In this document: positions 42,367 through 47,641 of the stretch, in pieces
Layout of the letters: the number at the start of each line of letters is the position of its first letter
Position numbering within the stretch: position 1 is the stretch's first letter
NCBI GenBank assembly: GCA_036823195.1
Contig: DAISGI010000020.1
Coordinates: forward strand, 1 to 47,641
Direction: 5' to 3'
Origin: UBA4874 sp002399435
Lineage (GTDB): Bacteria > Bacillota > Clostridia > Caldicoprobacterales > DTU083
Length of the DNA: 47,641 bases
Translations under genes and position numbers: made by a program
Notes under the pieces: generated by a model
Told to the model about the DNA's origin: nothing
Databases searched by the model: none
Seen by the model: the letters and a program-made list of their open reading frames with translations, nothing else

Positions 42367-43439
42367 TCAACCTTTTATGGCCCCCACCATAATACCGTTG
42401 ACAAAATATTTCTGTACGAATGGATAAACACACATAATGGGGATCATAGATAAAAACAGGGCAGCCATTTTTAATCCCATAGGAGATTTGTTCTTGATGC
42501 TGTTCTTCAAAACATGATCCATTTCCGGCGTAATTACAATGGACAGGGCGTTTCGCAGCACCAGCTGCAAAGGATACTTTTTCACGTCCTTTATGTAAAG
42601 CACCGCGCCAAACCAGTCGTTCCACCTGTCCAGCGCATAGAACAGGGTGATCGTGGAAATAACCGGAGCCGATATGGGAAGGATGATCCGAAAGAGGATG
42701 GTCAGATCCCTGGCGCCGTCGATCTTTGCCGATTCCTCCAGACTGGCNNNNNNNNNNNNNNNNNNNNNNNNNNNNNNNNNNNNNNNNNNNNNNNNNNNNN
42801 NNNNNNNNNNNNNNNNNNNNNNNNNNNNNNNNNNNNNNNNNNNNNNNAGAGGATGGTCAGATCCCTGGCGCCGTCGATCTTTGCCGATTCCTCCAGACTG
42901 GCAGGAAGCGATTGAAAATAATTCCTCATAATAAGCATATAAAAGGTATTCAGCCCCGTAGGAAGGATCAGTGCCGATATCCTGTTCATCAGCCCGAGTT
43001 TTTTTATCAACAAATAGGAAGGGATCATTCCGCCTCCGAAATACATCGTTACAATAATCAGGTTCATGAGGATGCCTTTCCCGGGAAATCTCTTCCTGGA
43101 CAGCCCATAGGCCAGGGTGGTCGTCAGAAACATATTATAAAGAACCCCAAAGAAAACAACGATCAGGGTTACCTTATACCCGTCCCACAAAGTCGGGGTC
43201 CTGAACAATATCTCATAGGACTGCCAGGTGACATCCTTTGGATACAGCATAAAAGGTGTCTTCAGGTACTGCGCCTTTGAGACAATGGAAATCAAAAATG
43301 AGTTGTAAAAAGGATACACCATGATGATAAACCCCAAGGTGATAATGACGAATATTACCGCATCAAGCGGTGAACGTTTTGTCATGTAGCTGACAGACGA
43401 TCTCCTTTTTGTCTTACTCTCCATATCCTGTTTCGCCAT
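42367..43439 (-). CDS. lplC: Sugar ABC transporter permease, LplC type (split by a spurious N gap)
   Basis: A membrane permease with about six helices. The N-terminal part (MAKQDMESK, YPFYNSFLISIVSKAQYLK) lies right of the N run; the tail (IPIMCVYPFVQKYFVNGIMVGAIKG) lies left of it. The EAA loop, SLEESAKIDGARDL, is encoded on both sides, because 55 bp at 42693-42747 are repeated at 42848-42902. Removing one copy and the 100 N gives a continuous frame of 306 codons (1073-155 = 918 bp), so the gene is intact. Start ATG 43437-43439 after AGGAGG. It follows lplB by 11 bp in the operon. Confidence 0.88.
42693..42902. other. Scaffold gap flanked by duplicated contig ends
   Basis: The 55 bp before the 100-N run (42693-42747) are identical to the 55 bp after it (42848-42902). 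The contig ends overlap, so the gap size is not real and should be collapsed; the reading frame of lplC supports this. Confidence 0.95.
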
Positions 43440-43450
43440 AACTTTGCCTC

Positions 43451-44407
43451 CTAAAATATCCCTCTCTCGCCAATCAACTTGGCAAAACGATCTGCCGAAA
43501 AAAGCAGCATAAAATTGATAACGGATTTAAACGTATCTACAGCCACACTGACTTCAAACCTCGGAGCTCTCTCAAAAGATAGCCGATAGACATAGGTATC
43601 AATAATATCACCCGTGCTGTATACCGTAGGATTATACAGATTAAAAATCTGATCAAATCCTGCACTCATTACTCCTCCGATATTGAGAAGCAGAAGCAGA
43701 ACAACGGTCGATTTGATGGCAGGCCATTTTATATGAATGATGTTCCGTATTCTTCCAGCCCCATCAATTGCAGCGGCTTCATATAAAGTAGGATCAACAG
43801 AGGATATCGTTGCCAGATATATGATGCTCCCCCAGCCCGCTCCTTTCCAGATACCGGTCAGGTAGAGCAGGGATCGGAAATGCTTCGGATTTCCGAGGAA
43901 AGACTTTTGAGGCAGATGCAGCATCGTCATCAGGGCATTGTAGACTCCCGATTCATCTGCAAATATGGCCCGCACAAATCCCGCTACGATCACCCAGGAC
44001 AAAAAGTTCGGGAAGGTAAATACGGTCTGCGCCACTTTTTTATATCGGTTCATCCGCAGCTCGCTGAACAGGATGGCAAGTATAATCGGCATGGGGAAGC
44101 CCCAGATCAGCTTGCCAAAACTAATAATGATGGTATTTTTAAACGCGTTCCAGAATTCCGGCTCTGAAATAATATACTTGAAATTTGTAAGTCCAACCCA
44201 TTTGCTGCCGGTGATTCCCTTTACAAAGTTGAATTTTTTAAACGCCAGGGTGACTCCGTACATTGGCACATAGTGAAAAATCAAATAAAACAGCACCGCC
44301 GGCAAAATCAACAGATAGATATGCTTATTCGCCTTAATCTCCCTGACAAGACTCTTTTTTGGTCTCCCCGTCTTCGACCGGGAGGATGAAATCATTCCTG
44401 TCTCCAT
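43451..44407 (-). CDS. lplB: Sugar ABC transporter permease, LplB type
   Basis: A 318-residue inner-membrane permease with six hydrophobic segments, starting from YLLILPAVLFYLIFHYVPMYG, the LplB hallmark. The EAA loop is YEAAAIDGAGRIRNIIHIKWP. Together with LplC it forms the channel for the oligosaccharide bound by LplA. The start is ATG at 44405-44407 after GGGAG. It is the first gene of the transporter part, with a candidate promoter at 44447-44475. The two-component genes upstream are on the same strand about 200 bp away. Confidence 0.9.
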   Translation of the reverse strand: METGMISSSRSKTGRPKKSLVREIKANKHIYLLILPAVLFYLIFHYVPMYGVTLAFKKFNFVKGITGSKWVGLTNFKYIISEPEFWNAFKNTIIISFGKLIWGFPMPIILAILFSELRMNRYKKVAQTVFTFPNFLSWVIVAGFVRAIFADESGVYNALMTMLHLPQKSFLGNPKHFRSLLYLTGIWKGAGWGSIIYLATISSVDPTLYEAAAIDGAGRIRNIIHIKWPAIKSTVVLLLLLNIGGVMSAGFDQIFNLYNPTVYSTGDIIDTYVYRLSFERAPRFEVSVAVDTFKSVINFMLLFSADRFAKLIGERGIF

Positions 44408-44446
44408 ACATGGATCTCCCTTCTGTTTCCATTGCTAACAGTTCAT

Positions 44447-44475
44447 ATTATATCTTTGGAGAGATCAAATCAAAA
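44447..44475 (-). promoter_or_regulatory. Candidate promoter for lplB-lplC-lplA-GH30
   Basis: On the minus strand TTTTGA (complement of 44470-44475), a 17-bp spacer and a perfect TATAAT (complement of 44447-44452), about 40 bp before lplB. The weak -35 fits a promoter needing an activator such as the YesN-type regulator encoded upstream. Confidence 0.5.
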
Positions 44476-44610
44476 TGGATAGATTTCTGTTTTTTTGGTG
44501 TATATTTCGTTTATTCAATGAAATGCTCATTTTTTGATTCCATTCATAGTATAATGTTCCCATATATATAATATGAAATGATCCATTTATGGAATATAGG
44601 ATCAGCAGCG

Positions 44611-46305
44611 TTACACCCTTTTNNNNNNNNNNNNNNNNNNNNNNNNNNNNNNNNNNNNNNNNNNNNNNNNNNNNNNNNNNNNNNNNNNNNNNNNNNNNNN
44701 NNNNNNNNNNNNNNNNNNNNNNACCCGGGTGCCCTTCCCCGCCTCGCTTTCAATGTGAAGACCATACTTGTTATTGGATAGAATCCGGACCTTACGCTCA
44801 ATATTGGAAAGGCCGATACTTTTTCTGGAAGTCCCTGCTTCTCCTTCCTGATCTTTCTTATGCTCTTTCAATGCCGCATTTACATGATCCAACAGGACAG
44901 GATCCATTCCAACCCCATTGTCCGTAATTTCAAACCGGATGCATTTCCTGTTTTTATCATTTCCTGGAACTCCTTTTATCTTTAGCTCCCCGTTTCCCAG
45001 TTTTGGCTCCAATCCATGGTAAATGGCATTTTCCACAATGGGCTGCAGGGTCATTTTGGGCAATTGGCTGCTTAATATCCGGTCGTCTATCTCCACCGAA
45101 GTCCTGAATTTCCCCTGATACCGGATATTCATTATATTGATATATTCCTGAATGCATTTTACTTCATCCGAAACCTTCACAACATCACTGGCTTTGATGC
45201 TGTATTTCAGAATGTCCGCCATGGAAACTGTGATGCTTACGATTTCCTGGATACCATATACGATGGCAATGCTTCGGATACACTCCAGGGTATTGTACAG
45301 GAAATGCGGATTGATCTGACTTTGCAGGGCGTACAGGTCCGATTGCTTTTTCGCCAGCTTCATCTCATAGAGGGATGCCTGGGACTCCACTATTCTCTCA
45401 TTCATCTCATCGCTGACATCCAGCATATTGTTGATATAGCCTGCAAGCTCGCCCATTTCACGATGTTTGATGACTTGTATCCTTCTGCCCTTATAACCGC
45501 CCCTGGAATCCTTGATAAAAGCGATGATCGTATTGATGGGCCGGGTCACCTGGCGGATCATGACGGAGTTGACCAAAGTCATGGACAGCAGCATGATGCC
45601 CAGCAGAACAAAACGAAATCTCCTTAGAATCAGCAGATCATCCGAAATATATTTTGTGGAGGTCAGGTTCACTACCCTCCATCCCATATTCTCCAGGCCG
45701 ACTTCTTTCCAATAATAGCTTTTGCCATGAAATTGCCGGATATTGCTGCCTTTCTCCTTTGGCCCTGCTTTTTTCAACACGAATTCCGTTCCCGCAGCAT
45801 CTTTGTCTCCATCCCCGTAATTGGATGCCACGATCGTATTGGTCTGATCCACCACAAAAAAGTTGGGCTGTCCGGACCGATTGGCTTTCCCCATTATCTT
45901 TTGGATGTAATCGGCTGTGATAAATATGGTACACGTTCCGATCCTGTGCCTTGCTTTGAATTCCTTCTGTATATCATAGATAGGAAACAGAAAAGCATAG
46001 CAGAACCTGTTTTCCTGATCCGTGGGATAATCGTTAATAATCAAGGGAGAAAACTCCGCGGATTTCAGATTGTTCCGNNNNNNNNNNNNNNNNNNNNNNN
46101 NNNNNNNNNNNNNNNNNNNNNNNNNNNNNNNNNNNNNNNNNNNNNNNNNNNNNNNNNNNNNNNNNNNNNNNNNNNNNTTCGTCTTGTCCTTCAGCAGGGC
46201 CTCAACTTTGAAATCATAGGCAAACAAAAATGCATTCGTTATGAAAGTTGTAATAACAACAATCAGAATTAACTGATTCCTTATCTTCATTCCACCTGGA
46301 TTCAT
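44611..46305 (-). CDS. YesM-type sensor histidine kinase (two assembly gaps)
   Basis: A membrane sensor kinase of the LytS/YesM class. It has an N-terminal membrane segment (NQLILIVVITTFITNAFLFAY), an extracellular sensor domain interrupted by N at 46078-46177, a second membrane segment (FVLLGIMLLSMTLVNSVM), a HAMP-like linker (VTRPINTIIAFI), the phospho-acceptor box QINPHFLYNTLE and an ATPase domain (ENAIYHGLEPK, DNGVGMD, GLSNIERKV). N at 44623-44722 hides the last residues. The sensor region is shorter than usual, so real sequence is probably missing there. Start ATG 46303-46305 after GGAGG at 7 bp. It should phosphorylate the regulator encoded 31 bp upstream in response to the glycan. Confidence 0.85.
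   Translation of the reverse strand: MNPGGMKIRNQLILIVVITTFITNAFLFAYDFKVEALLKDKTXXXXXXXXXXXXXXXXXXXXXXXXXXXXXXXXXXRNNLKSAEFSPLIINDYPTDQENRFCYAFLFPIYDIQKEFKARHRIGTCTIFITADYIQKIMGKANRSGQPNFFVVDQTNTIVASNYGDGDKDAAGTEFVLKKAGPKEKGSNIRQFHGKSYYWKEVGLENMGWRVVNLTSTKYISDDLLILRRFRFVLLGIMLLSMTLVNSVMIRQVTRPINTIIAFIKDSRGGYKGRRIQVIKHREMGELAGYINNMLDVSDEMNERIVESQASLYEMKLAKKQSDLYALQSQINPHFLYNTLECIRSIAIVYGIQEIVSITVSMADILKYSIKASDVVKVSDEVKCIQEYINIMNIRYQGKFRTSVEIDDRILSSQLPKMTLQPIVENAIYHGLEPKLGNGELKIKGVPGNDKNRKCIRFEITDNGVGMDPVLLDHVNAALKEHKKDQEGEAGTSRKSIGLSNIERKVRILSNNKYGLHIESEAGKGTRXXXXXXXXXXXXXXXXXXXXXXXXXXXXXXXXXXKRV
44623..44722. other. Assembly gap at the 3' end of the sensor kinase gene
   Basis: 100 N. The flanks do not overlap, unlike the gap at 42748-42847, so unknown sequence is missing. 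The last kinase residues after GKGTRV, and the gap to lplB, cannot be defined exactly. Confidence 0.9.
46078..46177. other. Assembly gap in the sensor domain of the kinase gene
   Basis: 100 N inside the extracellular domain. The flanks share no overlap. The frame happens to be kept with the nominal 100 N, but the true length is unknown. Confidence 0.9.
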
Positions 46306-46336
46306 CCGTATCCCTCCATCCCTCTAATACAGAACA

Positions 46337-47113
46337 TTACACTTTTCTGCTGTTTCTCCTGTATTGAAAAGGCGTCTGATGATAAATGGCCTTGAACCTC
46401 TTGTTGAAATAATAATAGTCCCGGTATCCTACCTCCTGTGCGATTTGATTTACCGTTCGATTGGAATCCAATAACAAACGGACAGCTTCTTTCATCCTTT
46501 TATAAGTGATATACTCTGTAAAATTAACTCCTTTTATTTTTTTGAATAATTCACTGCAATAACTGTAGTTCATATAGAATCGGTCTGCAAGATCCCGGAG
46601 GCTCAAGTCTTTTTTGTAATTTTTATCAATATATTCCATCAGACCGTTCATGTCACTATTGTTCTGTCCTTCATAATCAGTATGGTCTGCGGCAATCCTT
46701 TTCTCTTTGTCCGTCTCTCCGTCTTTTGCCTGCAGATGCACAAAGAGCTTGTCCAATACGGCATTTCCCTTATTCACATCGACAGGTTTCAGCAAGTATT
46801 CAAAAACGCCGTATGACAGCGCTTTCTGGGCATAGGAAAATTCAGCAAAACCGCTGATAATGATAAATTCCGTATCCATGCCCAGTTCCCTGGTTCGCTT
46901 CACCAGCTCGATTCCGCTGATCTCCGGCATCCGGACATCCGTAAAGACAACGTCTGGTTTTTCAAGACATATAAAATCAAAGGCTTCCACCGGATTGGTG
47001 GTCTGCCCAACAACCTGATATCCTTTTTCCTCCCAATCAAAGGTCTTTACCAGCCCAAGCAATGTCCATGGCTCGTCTTCCACGATCAACACCCTATACA
47101 TACCCAATGCCAT
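46337..47113 (-). CDS. YesN-type response regulator (receiver plus AraC DNA-binding domain)
   Basis: A 258-residue regulator. The receiver domain has the acidic pocket VEDE (about 11-14), the phospho-acceptor Asp59 in VVFTDVRMPE, and Lys108 in YLLKPVD. The C-terminal AraC-type pair of helix-turn-helices is SLRDLADRFYMNYSYCSELFKK and TVNQIAQEVGYRDYYYFNKRFK. It probably activates the downstream transporter-GH30 genes when phosphorylated by the YesM-type kinase. The linker is short compared with many 500-residue YesN proteins, making this a compact version. AGGTGAT lies before the ATG. Confidence 0.92.
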   Translation of the reverse strand: MALGMYRVLIVEDEPWTLLGLVKTFDWEEKGYQVVGQTTNPVEAFDFICLEKPDVVFTDVRMPEISGIELVKRTRELGMDTEFIIISGFAEFSYAQKALSYGVFEYLLKPVDVNKGNAVLDKLFVHLQAKDGETDKEKRIAADHTDYEGQNNSDMNGLMEYIDKNYKKDLSLRDLADRFYMNYSYCSELFKKIKGVNFTEYITYKRMKEAVRLLLDSNRTVNQIAQEVGYRDYYYFNKRFKAIYHQTPFQYRRNSRKV

Positions 47114-47214
47114 TCTTCATCACCTTTCTGCATCCTACCCATGTATAATCGATATCTCTGTAAGCAAGGCAAGACCTTTTCAAAAAACGGATCATTCTGC
47201 CGGATTTCTTTTTA

Positions 47215-47244
47215 ATTTTATCATAAAATGAAAAATGATAAAAT
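47215..47244. promoter_or_regulatory. AT-rich inverted repeat upstream of the response regulator gene
   Basis: ATTTTATCAT (47215-47224) and ATGATAAAAT (47235-47244) are perfect 10-bp arms 10 bp apart, followed by more ATAAAATG units. The position, 100 bp before the response regulator start, fits an operator or a terminator for the helicase relic; the arms are all A/T-rich. Confidence 0.4.
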
Positions 47245-47332
47245 GATAAAATGGTAAAAGTCATACGCGAAATTTATATGCCCTTTTCCATATATTGATT
47301 TGACGTTTTCTTTTTTGTAGATTTATGATCCT

Positions 47333-47477
47333 GCCCACCAGTTTGTTTGTCTTCTTCAGATACTTGGCAGGAATCGGGCGCTCCAGCTGCCAGGCAATAT
47401 TTATGGGACGGCTCCCGTCATATTGTGTACATAGTTGACAATTCCAAAAAAGGTATACAGAGCCGCACCGGTCCGGG
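47333..47477 (-). pseudogene. Second, broken copy of the DUF3427 helicase 3' end
   Basis: About 145 bp match the helicase end at 36540-36685 at roughly nine bases in ten, in the same orientation. It encodes YDGSRPINIAWQLERPIP, then AKYLKKTNKLVG. A 2-bp insertion near 47430 breaks the frame, there is no stop at the expected place, and homology ends at 47477. It is a remnant of a duplicated or displaced helicase gene beyond the glycan cassette. Confidence 0.85.
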
Positions 47478-47537
47478 AAAAACCGTATGAGATGGATAAA
47501 TGAATGAGAGAAGAAAGCTGAAAGGTCTTTTGAACCA

Positions 47538-47572
47538 GGCATTGGCCTCTCCGTTAAGGCAAGGCCAATGCC
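47538..47572. repeat. Perfect 10-bp stem-loop near the right edge
   Basis: GGCATTGGCC (47538-47547) and GGCCAATGCC (47563-47572) with a 15-nt loop. There is no T-run on either strand close by. It could be a terminator of partial strength, or an element end. No gene is seen in 47478-47641. Confidence 0.6.
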
Positions 47573-47641
47573 GCAGTTCATAAAAATCCTATACTCGAAA
47601 TCATGCTTTCCATTGGACCAGAGCACTTATTCGGGCTGCTT

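Noticed and set aside
44623..44722. Overlapping contig ends like those at the other gap
   Set aside because: The bases on the two sides of this gap do not match, so true sequence is missing and it cannot be collapsed.

Overview
The window looks like draft sequence from a saccharolytic Clostridia-type Firmicute, probably Lachnospiraceae-like. The evidence is strong AGGAGG-type ribosome binding sites, several TTG starts, an LplA/B/C-type sugar ABC transporter with a YesM/YesN two-component pair, a SipW-type signal peptide protein, and many secreted or intracellular carbohydrate-active proteins. No rRNA, tRNA or CRISPR array is visible. Three runs of 100 N mark scaffold joins. One of them is flanked by a duplicated 55-bp contig end, so no sequence is likely missing there.

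Left edge (1-6117): the 3' end of an unidentified gene meets a two-gene restriction-modification operon on the minus strand, an N6-adenine methyltransferase followed by a GIY-YIG-like/helicase protein. Behind it lies the decayed 5' end of an IS200/IS605-type element. At 6118-12213 come an Eis-like acetyltransferase, the C-terminal half of a D-threonine aldolase (pseudogene), the paired DNA-metabolism genes of the TIGR03915/TIGR03916 families, and a double-kinase protein whose N-terminus is a 30-bp minisatellite.

A minus-strand catabolic cluster runs from 20181 down to 12243, read divergently from an AraC regulator across an overlapping promoter pair. It holds a Gfo/Idh/MocA oxidoreductase, a TIM-barrel sugar isomerase, a DUF2264 hydrolase-like protein, an HTH-desulfoferrodoxin fusion, a sulfatase, D-galactonate dehydratase and a KDPG-type aldolase. 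Two truncated sugar-permease relics show that the cluster has lost its own transporter(s). The enzymes suggest processing of sulfated galactose- or uronate-containing glycans through a De Ley-Doudoroff-like route, but no 2-keto-3-deoxygalactonate kinase is present here.

The middle (21434-31086) carries secreted proteins: a TasA/camelysin-like protein, a large GxGYxYP-family protein with discoidin and Big2 domains, and a 1321-residue GH76 enzyme with five CBM6-like modules. Small housekeeping or repair genes lie between them (YdcF-like, 2H phosphoesterase, cytidine deaminase). At 31423-35400 there are a 13-bp non-coding minisatellite, a Nudix hydrolase, a SHOCT protein, a small membrane protein, and a divergent regulator/Ser-Thr kinase pair. 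That kinase also has an N-terminal minisatellite (36 bp).

The right part (35470-47641) contains an intracellular GH18 enzyme, a DUF3427 helicase lacking the usual PLD nuclease module, and an apparently co-directional glycan cassette in the order response regulator, sensor kinase, lplB, lplC, lplA, GH30, terminator. A broken copy of the helicase 3' end lies beyond the cassette, so direct repeats about 10.8 kb apart bracket it. Recurring themes are gene remnants, tandem-repeat expansions at kinase N-termini, and cassette-style gain and loss of glycan genes.
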